Positions 7,092-14,832 of a stretch of 64,000 bases of DNA are shown here, piece after piece (the stretch's first letter is position 1; each line of letters begins with the position of its first letter). Origin of the DNA: Paraburkholderia nodosa (lineage in GTDB: Bacteria > Pseudomonadota > Gammaproteobacteria > Burkholderiales > Burkholderiaceae). The translations under genes were made by a program, and so were the position numbers. The DNA is taken from contig NZ_MCNV01000018.1 in the NCBI RefSeq assembly GCF_001718195.1, positions 1 to 64,000 of the forward strand, in the 5' to 3' direction. Under the pieces are notes generated by a model. That model worked only from the letters and a program-made list of their open reading frames with translations, did no database searches and was not told the origin of the DNA.

Positions 7092-8537
7092 ATGTCCCAA
7101 GAGGCAATAGCCGAAGCGCTGGCCAACGAGCCGTCGCGCGCCAAATCCCGTATCGAATCACGCTCGATCGACTACGTGCCGCTCGCCGAACGCAAGGGCC
7201 GGGCGTGGCACCTGTGGCCGGTATGGTTCACGGGGGATGCCAATCTCGCGACCATCGCGGCCGGTGCGATCGGCATCAGCATGGGCGGCAACCTGCTGTG
7301 GAGTGCGATCGCCATCGTGCTCGGCAACGTGCTCGGCACTTTCTTCATGGCGTTCCATTCGAGCCAGGGCCCGCAACTCGGGCTGCCCCAGATGATCCAG
7401 TCGCGCCCGCAGTTCGGCTATAGGGGCGCGTTGCTCGTGTGGGTGGTCGCGCTCGTCACCTATATCGGCTACAACTCGTTCAACCAGCTGATGGCGGGGC
7501 AGACCGCGCATCATCTGCTGGGCACGGAACCGCATCTGAGCTACATCGTCTTCACCGTGATTGCGGTCGCGCTCGCGGTATTCGGCTACGACCTGATCCA
7601 CAAGGCGCAGCGCTGGCTCGCGTTCGCGCTGCTCGCCGCGCTCACGATCTTCAGCATCGGCATGTGCGTGAAAGTGCCGTTCCCCGCGGGCCAGCTGAGC
7701 TTCGCCGGCTTCAAGACCACGCCGTTCCTCGTCCAGCTCTTCTCGGCGGCGGCTTATCAGCTTTCGTGGTCGATCTACGTTTCGGACTACTCGCGGTACT
7801 TGCCGCCCAATACCGGTGTGCGTGCCACCTTCTGGTGGACCTTCCTGGGCGCGTTCATCGGCGGCGTCTGGATGATGCTGGTGGGCACCGCCGCGGCGGC
7901 GCTCAACGCGCAGATCGAGATTTCCGATGCAGTCCAGCGCGCGGGAGACATGATCTTTCCGGGCTTCGGCACGGTCACGCTGCTGCTTTCGCTGCTGGGG
8001 CTGCTCGCCATTACCGGCCTGAACTTCTACGGCGCGTCGCTCACGCTGCTCAGCATCACCGACTCGTTCAAACCGCTCAAGTCGAACGCGACCAAGCGCG
8101 TGGTGAGCCTCATCGTGGTAGCCCTCACGGCGACATCGCTCGCGTTCGCGGCGTCGGACAACTTCATGGGCAAGTTCGGCGATTTCCTCGGCATTCTCGG
8201 CTACCTGTTCACGCCGTGGACCGCGATCAACCTGGTCGACTTCTTCATCGTGCGTCACTCGCATTACTCGGTGCGCGAGATCTTCAACCCGCGCGGCATT
8301 TACGGCCGCTGGAACTGGCGCGGCCTGACCGCCTACGCGGTGGGCTTCGTCGCGATGATCCCGTTCTTCAAGACGGAGCTTTACACCGGCCCGGTCGCCA
8401 ATGCGCTTGGCGGCACCGACATCGCGATGCTCGTGGGCCTGCCCGTTGCCGCGCTGGTTTATCTGTGGACCTGCCGCTCGCTCGACATTGAAAAAGAACG
8501 CCAACTCGTGCGCGAAGCCGACCGCGGCCTGAACTGA
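7092..8537 (+). CDS. NCS1-family permease (purine-cytosine permease type)
   Basis: A 481-residue integral membrane protein with about 12 predicted helices, of the nucleobase:cation symporter-1 family. Typical stretches are WFTGDANLATIAAGAIGISM near the start, QSRPQFGYRGALL, and YSRYLPPN around residue 240. ATG 7092 has GGAGGA four bases before it; the open frame extends further up but without a ribosome site. NCS1 members carry nucleobases, hydantoins, thiamine or vitamins. No BCCT or ProU-type betaine importer is present nearby. It is divergent from cntA and followed by a porin, so it may carry the quaternary amine used by these genes; this is inference. Confidence 0.85.
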   Translation: MSQEAIAEALANEPSRAKSRIESRSIDYVPLAERKGRAWHLWPVWFTGDANLATIAAGAIGISMGGNLLWSAIAIVLGNVLGTFFMAFHSSQGPQLGLPQMIQSRPQFGYRGALLVWVVALVTYIGYNSFNQLMAGQTAHHLLGTEPHLSYIVFTVIAVALAVFGYDLIHKAQRWLAFALLAALTIFSIGMCVKVPFPAGQLSFAGFKTTPFLVQLFSAAAYQLSWSIYVSDYSRYLPPNTGVRATFWWTFLGAFIGGVWMMLVGTAAAALNAQIEISDAVQRAGDMIFPGFGTVTLLLSLLGLLAITGLNFYGASLTLLSITDSFKPLKSNATKRVVSLIVVALTATSLAFAASDNFMGKFGDFLGILGYLFTPWTAINLVDFFIVRHSHYSVREIFNPRGIYGRWNWRGLTAYAVGFVAMIPFFKTELYTGPVANALGGTDIAMLVGLPVAALVYLWTCRSLDIEKERQLVREADRGLN

Positions 8538-8561
8538 CTGCGCCACCACAACGACTACAAC

Positions 8562-9713
8562 ATGAAATCGATGAATACAATGTGGCTTGCCGCACTGCAT
8601 GTGGCTGCGCTCGCGCTCGCCGCGCTTCCGATGGCAGCCCGTGCACAAAGCAGCGTCACGCTCTACGGCGTGCTCGACGCGGGCGTCACCTACGTGAGCA
8701 ACGCCGGCGGTTCGTATCAGGTGAAGTTCGACGACGGTGTTTCGTATGGAAACCGCTGGGGCCTGCGCGGAACCGAGGATCTGGGCGGCGGCCTGAAGGC
8801 CGTCTTCAAGCTGGAGAGCGGCTTTCACATTGGCAACGGGCAGCTCACGAACGGAGGATCGCTTTTTGGCCGCCAGGCTTATGTAGGTCTGCAAAACAAC
8901 TGGGGTACGCTCACGTTCGGCAACCAGATCGACATGACCCAGGAGTTCGTCTACCTGTACAACGCCTCGTCATGGGCGAGTGGCTACGCCATCAACCAGG
9001 GCGACTTCGACCGCATGAACGGCGACCATCTGCCGAACGCCGTGAAGTTCATGTCGAACACGTTCGGCGGATTCCAGTTCGGCGGCATGTACTCGTTCAG
9101 CAATACCCCGGGGGACTTCCATACGGGCAGCGCGTGGAGCGTGGGCGCGCAGTATCAGCACGGCGCGTTTTCGATGGGCACGGCCTATACGCAGTTGAAC
9201 AACCCGTCGGGCATCTACGCGTTCGACCCGTACAACATGATCGGCGTGCGCACGTTCTTCGGCAGGCCGACCGTGAGCGTCGATCCCGCCACGGGCGCCG
9301 TCAGCTCGCTCTATGCCAACACGCCATTCCCCGTGGACAAGCAGGGCGCCTTCGGCGTCGGCGCGAGCTACGTAGTCGACAAGGTCACGCTGATGGGCGC
9401 GTTCACGTACACGCAGATCAAGGCGTTCGGCGAAAGCGAGCACATGCAGGTCGCCGAGGGCGGCGCGAACTGGCAGATCACGCCGGCGGCAAGTCTCGTG
9501 GGCGGCTATCAGTACACGCACTTCGACGGCCATCACTGGAACCAGCTCTCGGCGGCGATGCATTACCTGCTTTCGAAGAGCACGGACGTCTACATCTCGG
9601 GCGACTGGCTGAAGGCGTCGGAAGGCGTGGATGCGGTGATCGGCTACAGCTTCACGCCGTCTTCCACGACCACGCAGGCCGATGTGCGCATCGGCCTGCG
9701 CCATACGTTCTGA
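8562..9713 (+). CDS. Trimeric outer-membrane porin (Burkholderia OmpC-like)
   Basis: A 383-residue Gram-negative porin. It has a signal peptide ending in MAARAQ (about residue 29), the mature start SSVTLYGVLDAGVTYVSNAG, the conserved NRWGLRGTEDLGGGLKAVF, repeated amphipathic beta-strands, and the terminal Phe (GLRHTF) used for outer-membrane insertion. It would let small hydrophilic solutes into the periplasm. It lies 24 bases after the permease gene, probably cotranscribed, forming an outer plus inner membrane uptake pair. Specificity cannot be read. Its stop overlaps the start of a LysR fragment (TGATG). Confidence 0.9.
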   Translation: MKSMNTMWLAALHVAALALAALPMAARAQSSVTLYGVLDAGVTYVSNAGGSYQVKFDDGVSYGNRWGLRGTEDLGGGLKAVFKLESGFHIGNGQLTNGGSLFGRQAYVGLQNNWGTLTFGNQIDMTQEFVYLYNASSWASGYAINQGDFDRMNGDHLPNAVKFMSNTFGGFQFGGMYSFSNTPGDFHTGSAWSVGAQYQHGAFSMGTAYTQLNNPSGIYAFDPYNMIGVRTFFGRPTVSVDPATGAVSSLYANTPFPVDKQGAFGVGASYVVDKVTLMGAFTYTQIKAFGESEHMQVAEGGANWQITPAASLVGGYQYTHFDGHHWNQLSAAMHYLLSKSTDVYISGDWLKASEGVDAVIGYSFTPSSTTTQADVRIGLRHTF

Positions 9714-9889
9714 TGAAGCCAGCTGCCAACCCGGAACTGGACGACCTGCGAGTCTTCTGCACGGTCGCCCGCAAGTCGAGCTTCAGTGCGGCCGCCGACG
9801 CGCTTTCCGCCTCGGCGGCATATGTGAGCAAGCGCGTCGGGATACTCGAAGCTGTGGGTGCAGGCGAACGTCTCGTGGAATCCGACTGA
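9713..9889 (+). pseudogene. LysR-type regulator, N-terminal stub
   Basis: A 58-codon frame whose first 46 residues are a normal LysR helix-turn-helix (LDDLRVFCTVARKSSFSAAA, then SASAAYVSKRVGILE). After GILE the sequence no longer resembles a LysR protein and stops at 9887-9889. The whole effector-binding domain of about 240 residues is missing. Its start overlaps the porin stop. It is most likely a deletion remnant of the regulator that once controlled this cluster; the next gene begins 16 bases later. Confidence 0.8.
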
Positions 9890-9904
9890 AAAGGAGTGTT
9901 TGGC

Positions 9905-11140
9905 GTGATCGATTTTACCCATGTTCGTTCGTTGCTCGAGGCGAGGCGCGAAGGCTACAGCCTCGCAGGAGACTTCTATACGGACCCTGCGATGCACGAA
10001 CTGGACATCGAGGCGGTCTTCTCGAACGAATGGCTGTTTGCGTGCAACGTGGCAGAAATTCCGCGCGAAGGCGACTACATCACGCTCGATATCGGCAAGA
10101 CCTCGGTGGTCGTGCTGCGCGGGAAGGGCGGGGACGTCGGCGCGTTCTTCAACACCTGCCGCCATCGCGGTTCGCTTCTGTGCACCGAGCCGGCGGGGCA
10201 CGCGAAGCGGCTGGTCTGTCCGTATCATCAGTGGGTCTATGAGCTCGACGGCAGCTTGCTGAGCGCGCGCCAGATGCCCGCTGGTTTCGATCGCAGCGCG
10301 CATGGCCTGCGTCCGGTTCATGTCGAGGTCATCTGCGGGATGGTATATGTCTGTATCGCCGACACGCCACCCGATATCTCTCGCTTCAAGGCGGCGGTCA
10401 CGCCGTATATCGCGCCGCACCGGCCGGATCGCACCAAGGTCGCCTTTTCCATGACGCTCGTGGAGGAGGCGAACTGGAAACTCGTCATCGAGAACAATCG
10501 GGAGTGCTATCACTGCGTAGGAAGTCACCCGGAACTGCTCGCCACGCTAATTGAATTCGCGCTGCCGGACGACCCGCGCGCGAACCGCGATTTCCAGCTC
10601 CTGATGCAGGAAAAGACGGCACTCTGGGATCATCTCGACTTGCCGCATGTGCCCGCGGATGGTGGAACGGAATTTCGCTGCATCCGATTGCCGTTCCATC
10701 GCGGCGCGGTGTCGTTCACCGCAGACGGGCGCCCTGCATGCAAGAAGCTGCTGGGCGGCCTGACCGAGCCCGATATCGGATCGGTGCGGATGTTCAGGGT
10801 TCCGAACAACTGGAACCACTTCCTCTCGGACCACATCATTCATTTTCGCGTGCTGCCCTTGTCGGCCACGCAGACTGCGCTCAAGACGACCTGGCTCGTG
10901 CACGAGGATGCCGTAGAAGGCGTGGACTACGACATAGAGACGCTCACAGCGGTATGGCGCGCGACGAACGAGCAGGACGCCACGCTGGTGATGCACAATC
11001 AGCGCGGCGTGAATTCGAAAGCGTATTCGCCGGGGCCTTATGCGCCTTCGGAGTTCATGCTGACCAACTTCACCAACTGGTACGCGCGGAAGCTGGCGGA
11101 GTACGTAAAAGGAGCGCGGTGGGCGATTTCGCAGGCTTGA
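9905..11140 (+). CDS. gbcA: Glycine-betaine-demethylase-type Rieske oxygenase (GbcA-like)
   Basis: A 411-residue Rieske oxygenase alpha subunit. The Rieske ligands are C85-R-H87 and C105-P-Y-H108. The bridging/iron motif is VIENNRECYHC with Glu200, His203 and His208, as in GbcA and stachydrine demethylases. GbcA converts glycine betaine to dimethylglycine and formaldehyde; related enzymes demethylate proline betaine. The GTG at 9905 is chosen because AAGGAG (9891-9896) lies 8 bases before it; the earlier GTG (9896) overlaps that site. No partner reductase (GbcB) is adjacent; the only candidate nearby is the reductase at 3024-3992. Substrate is inferred from family motifs. Confidence 0.8.
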   Translation: MIDFTHVRSLLEARREGYSLAGDFYTDPAMHELDIEAVFSNEWLFACNVAEIPREGDYITLDIGKTSVVVLRGKGGDVGAFFNTCRHRGSLLCTEPAGHAKRLVCPYHQWVYELDGSLLSARQMPAGFDRSAHGLRPVHVEVICGMVYVCIADTPPDISRFKAAVTPYIAPHRPDRTKVAFSMTLVEEANWKLVIENNRECYHCVGSHPELLATLIEFALPDDPRANRDFQLLMQEKTALWDHLDLPHVPADGGTEFRCIRLPFHRGAVSFTADGRPACKKLLGGLTEPDIGSVRMFRVPNNWNHFLSDHIIHFRVLPLSATQTALKTTWLVHEDAVEGVDYDIETLTAVWRATNEQDATLVMHNQRGVNSKAYSPGPYAPSEFMLTNFTNWYARKLAEYVKGARWAISQA

Positions 11141-11175
11141 TGAAAAAAGTGCATCAATTAGTTCTTAAATATCGT

Positions 11176-11205
11176 TTGTCGTCTGCGTTTCCCAATCCCT
11201 ATACT
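11176..11205 (+). promoter_or_regulatory. Sigma-70-like promoter for the amino-acid permease gene
   Basis: TTGTCG (11176-11181) and TATACT (11200-11205) are separated by 18 bases, about 175 bases before the permease start. The 12-mer TCCCTATACTCG around the -10 recurs upstream of the MFS gene (14774-14785). Confidence 0.5.
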
Positions 11206-11378
11206 CGGTCCGGCGTCGCGTGTGTGCTGTACACCGCAGGCGCATTCCCGGCCGCTTCGTTTCAGGCGTGCGGCCACCCCAAAAAAATGAAGACGGCACG
11301 TACGTCGGTCGGTCCCGTGCGTGAACCCCGCAAGAGGGCAGCGGAAAGGCCAGACGTGCTTCGCCTCTGAAAGTCGAC

Positions 11379-12986
11379 ATGGAGACAGCGCACGTCATGC
11401 GTTCACAATCCGGTAAGAATACTGAGAATCCATCCAGCTCGAGCCCCCGGAAGCCCAAACTCCATCGCAGCCTGCAAGCGCGCCACCTGCGCATGATCGC
11501 CATTGGCGGCTCCATTGGCACGGGCCTGTTCGTGGCCACGGGCGCATCGATATCGCAGGCAGGACCCGGAGGCGCGATCCTTTCGTACATGGTGATCGGC
11601 CTGATGGTCTACTTCCTGATGACGAGCCTCGGCGAGATGGCGGCGTTCATGCCTGTTTCGGGCTCGTTCGCCGCGTACGGTGCAAAGTTCGTCGATGAAG
11701 GCTTCGGTTTCGCCATCGGCTGGAACTACTGGTATAGCTGGGCCGTGACGATCGCCGTCGAACTGGTCGCGGCGCAGCTCGTGATGGGCTACTGGTTCCC
11801 GCACGTGCCGGGCATCTGGTGGAGCGCGCTCTTCCTGGCTGTGGTTTTCTCGTTCAACGCGTTGTCGGTTCGCGGCTTCGGCGAGGCCGAGTACTGGTTC
11901 GCGTTGATCAAGGTGCTGACCGTGCTTGCGTTCATCGCGATCGGCCTCCTGATGATTTTCGGCATCCTGCATGGCGGCCCCAGCAACGGCTGGGAAAACT
12001 TCACGATCAAGGATGCGCCGTTTGCCGGCGGCTGGAGCGCGATGCTCGGCGTTGCCATGATTGCGGGCTTTTCGTTCCAGGGCACTGAGATGATCGGCGT
12101 GGCGGCGGGTGAAGCAGAAAATCCGGGCTCGACGATTCCGCGTGCAGTCAAACAGATCTTCTGGCGCATCCTGCTTTTCTACGTGCTCGCGATTTTCGTC
12201 ATTGGCGTGCTCGTTCCCTACACGGATCCCAACCTGCTGAAGAGCGACGTGACCGATATCGGCGTGAGTCCATTTACGCTCGTCTTCCGGCGTGCGGGTC
12301 TTGCCTTCGCGGCCGGCGTGATGAATGCGGTCATCCTCTCCGCCGTGCTGTCCGCCGGCAATTCCGGCATGTACGCGTCGACCCGCATGCTGTACAACCT
12401 CGCCATGGAAGGCCGCGCGCCGCGGCTGTTCGCGAAGCTCTCGGCAGGCGGCGTGCCGCGCAACGCACTGTATGCGACGACTGCGGTCGGGGCACTGTGC
12501 TTCCTCTCGTCGCTCTATGGCGATAAGACGATGTACCTGTGGTTGCTGAACTTGTCGGGTATGGCGGGATTCATCACGTGGCTCGGCATTGCGGTCAGCC
12601 ATTATCGATTCCGCAAGGGATTCCTGAAGCAGGGCTATCGTCTCGAGCAACTGCCGTATCGCGCGAAATGGTTCCCGTTCGGCCCGATTCTCGCCGCCGT
12701 GCTGTGTACCGTCGTCACGCTCGGCCAGAACTATCAGGCTTTCCTTGCCGATAAGATAGACTGGGTAGACGTGTCCGCGACCTATATCGGCCTGCCGCTC
12801 TTTCTCGTGGTCTGGTTGGGCTACTCGATCGTGCGCAAAAGCAGGCTGGTTCGCTACGAAGACATGGAGATCGCGCCGTGGATCGAACGCCAGATGGCGG
12901 CTTCGTCCGAGACTTCGTCGAGCGCCGGTTATCCTGGCAGCATCGCTATCCAGGCGAATCAGGTGAAGGCGGCTTCGGACGTTTGA
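11379..12986 (+). CDS. Amino-acid permease, APC superfamily (LysP-like)
   Basis: A 535-residue transporter with 12 predicted helices. It begins with a soluble tail and then RHLRMIAIGGSIGTGLFVAT, the signature of the amino-acid transporter family; EAENPGSTIPRAV and YASTRMLYNLAMEGRAP are further family marks. It resembles the lysine permease LysP, but specificity cannot be settled from sequence. Two starts are possible, ATG 11379 and ATG 11397; neither has an ideal ribosome site. The FAD amine oxidase gene follows after 62 bases, so the pair may import and oxidise an amino acid or amine. Confidence 0.87.
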   Translation: METAHVMRSQSGKNTENPSSSSPRKPKLHRSLQARHLRMIAIGGSIGTGLFVATGASISQAGPGGAILSYMVIGLMVYFLMTSLGEMAAFMPVSGSFAAYGAKFVDEGFGFAIGWNYWYSWAVTIAVELVAAQLVMGYWFPHVPGIWWSALFLAVVFSFNALSVRGFGEAEYWFALIKVLTVLAFIAIGLLMIFGILHGGPSNGWENFTIKDAPFAGGWSAMLGVAMIAGFSFQGTEMIGVAAGEAENPGSTIPRAVKQIFWRILLFYVLAIFVIGVLVPYTDPNLLKSDVTDIGVSPFTLVFRRAGLAFAAGVMNAVILSAVLSAGNSGMYASTRMLYNLAMEGRAPRLFAKLSAGGVPRNALYATTAVGALCFLSSLYGDKTMYLWLLNLSGMAGFITWLGIAVSHYRFRKGFLKQGYRLEQLPYRAKWFPFGPILAAVLCTVVTLGQNYQAFLADKIDWVDVSATYIGLPLFLVVWLGYSIVRKSRLVRYEDMEIAPWIERQMAASSETSSSAGYPGSIAIQANQVKAASDV

Positions 12987-13048
12987 TCCAGTACTGCGGC
13001 GTCGACTTTCTCCTGTCTTCCTTTCGCACATCGAAATTCTGTAATCGC

Positions 13049-14317
13049 ATGAAAAATTACTACGAATCCACCGTCTCTCGCCCGTCCTACCCGCAACTGA
13101 GCGGCAAGACAGATACGCAAATCTGCATTGTCGGCGGCGGCCTCGCCGGCCTGAATACCGCGCTCGGGCTAGTCGAGCGCGGCGTGCGCGACGTCGTCGT
13201 GCTCGATGCCGAGCGCGTGGGCTTTGGCGCATCGGGCCGTAACGGCGGCTTCGTGTTCGGCGGTTACAGCCTCGATAATGCCGATCTGCTGCGCACGCTC
13301 GGGCACAGCCAGGCGCGCTCCCTGTACCGGCTCACGGTCGACGCCGTGGACCTGATCCGCACGCGCATCGCGCGCTACGGCATCGATTGCGAGATCGTCG
13401 ATCGTGGCGTCATGCTTGCGAACTGGTTCGATGATCCGTCGCGGCTCGACGCCACGCGCACGCTGATGAAGAGCGAATTTGGCGTCGACTGGGAGCCGGT
13501 GGCGAAGGACGCATTGCGCTCGCAGTTGAAGACCGCGCGTTATCACGGCGGCCTTTTCGAGCCCAACGCTTTTCATTTCCATCCGCTGAAGTACGTGCTC
13601 GGTGTGGCGAACGCCGCTGCGCAGGGCGGCGCCCGAATCTACGACCAATCGCCGGTGCGCGCGATCGAGCGGAACGGCGCGGGCTTCGTCGTGCGCACGC
13701 CACATGGCAGCGTGACGGCGAAGGATGTCGTGTTCGCCGGCGGCGGCTATGCGCGCGGCGTCGCACCGCGTATCGAGCGCGCGGTATTGCCGATCGCGAC
13801 CTACGTGATCGCCACCGAGCCGCTCGGCGCGCGCCTGGCCGATGCGATCGACGCACCCTACGCGGTCTACGACACGCGCTTCGCGTTCGACTATTACCGG
13901 CCGCTGAAGGACACGCGCATTCTTTGGGGTGGCCGGATCTCGGTGCTCGACCGCGGCCCGGAAGCCATCGCGCGATTGCTCAAGCGCGACCTCGCACGCG
14001 TGTATCCGCAACTGGCGGATGTGAAGATCGAACACGCGTGGGGTGGCTTGATGAGCTACGCGCGGCACAAGATGCCGCAAATCGGTCGAGACGCCGACGG
14101 CGTCTGGCATGCCATCGCGTTCGGCGGCCACGGCATGGCGCCCACCACGGTTGCGGGCGAGACGCTTGCCGACGCCTTGGCGCTGGGCGTGCCGGTGCCC
14201 GAAGGCTTTTCCGCATTCAGCCTGACGCGCACCTTCGGCCTCGCGGGCCTCGCGGCCGCACAATTGACGTACAGTGCTTTCCAGGCGCGCGATGCGCTGG
14301 CTGGATACCGCCACTGA
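13049..14317 (+). CDS. FAD-dependent amine/amino-acid oxidase (PuuB/OrdL-like)
   Basis: A 422-residue flavoenzyme of the DAO family. The dinucleotide-binding motif is CIVGGGLAGLNTALGL at about residues 25-40, followed by ERVGFGASGRNGGFVFGGY, typical of gamma-glutamylputrescine oxidase-like proteins. The C-terminal FAD contact is in AFGGHGMAPT. It probably oxidises a C-N bond of an amine or amino acid with release of H2O2 or reduction of an acceptor. No other puu gene (glutamyl-putrescine synthetase, hydrolase) is adjacent, so a putrescine role is not supported. It follows the permease gene. The ATG at 13049 is the only good family-length start. Confidence 0.82.
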   Translation: MKNYYESTVSRPSYPQLSGKTDTQICIVGGGLAGLNTALGLVERGVRDVVVLDAERVGFGASGRNGGFVFGGYSLDNADLLRTLGHSQARSLYRLTVDAVDLIRTRIARYGIDCEIVDRGVMLANWFDDPSRLDATRTLMKSEFGVDWEPVAKDALRSQLKTARYHGGLFEPNAFHFHPLKYVLGVANAAAQGGARIYDQSPVRAIERNGAGFVVRTPHGSVTAKDVVFAGGGYARGVAPRIERAVLPIATYVIATEPLGARLADAIDAPYAVYDTRFAFDYYRPLKDTRILWGGRISVLDRGPEAIARLLKRDLARVYPQLADVKIEHAWGGLMSYARHKMPQIGRDADGVWHAIAFGGHGMAPTTVAGETLADALALGVPVPEGFSAFSLTRTFGLAGLAAAQLTYSAFQARDALAGYRH

Positions 14318-14832
14318 GTCCCGCATTCACTTCGCGCAACCCGATGCCTGCTGCGAGGCCGGGTTGCCTGCGCGGGTTACGTATTCGACGGCGTCAGTGA
14401 ATACAGGAGCCGATGCGCCGATTCGTGAAGAAGAATGAGCGCCCGTTTTATTGGGCATCCTTCACGACTCAAGGCAGCATGCAGCCATGCAGCAATCCGC
14501 GCCCGAGATGAAACTGCGCGGCAACGCCTGCTGCATGCAACCGCTCGACGTAAAAATTGCCATCGTCACGCAAGGGATCGAATTCGGCCACGGCCACGAA
14601 AGCCGGCGGCATGCCGGCGAACGACCCGCCTGTATCAGGCTTTTGTCGAGGCGATAGCGCACTTCCTGGGCCCGCTGGAGCCGTACACTCAGCCGCTCCG
14701 CGCGCGGGGTGTGCCGCTGTGCTGGAATCCGCATGTTCGGTGCGGTTTGTTGTCAAGACGCGTCTATTTCGGCTCCCTATACTCGCCTGACATTGCCCGG
14801 CGCCACGCCACTCCCCCTTCTGGAGGCAAGCC
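14318..14832. other. Intergenic stretch with a gene remnant
   Basis: About 515 bases without an intact gene. A minus-strand fragment of an alpha/beta-hydrolase gene lies at 14469-14621 and is described separately. A -10-like TATACT (14778-14783) precedes the MFS gene, but the nearest TTGTCA (14750-14755) is 22 bases away, too far for a standard promoter. Nothing else was recognised. Confidence 0.5.
14469..14621 (-). pseudogene. Alpha/beta-hydrolase (lipase/esterase) C-terminal remnant
   Basis: Fifty codons on the minus strand read AGMPPAFVAVAEFDPLRDDG, then YVERLHAAGVAAQFHLGRG, then LLHGCMLP and a stop. This is the C-terminal part of hormone-sensitive-lipase-type esterases, including the catalytic Asp (EFDPLRD) and catalytic His (LLHG). 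Upstream codons in the same frame bear no resemblance to the family, and the N-terminal GDSAGG region is absent. It is therefore a decayed fragment, about one sixth of a normal gene. Confidence 0.75.

Noticed and set aside
14750..14783. TTGTCA and TATACT as a promoter for the MFS gene
   Set aside because: The 22-base spacer is outside the workable range for sigma-70, so only the -10-like box is noted.
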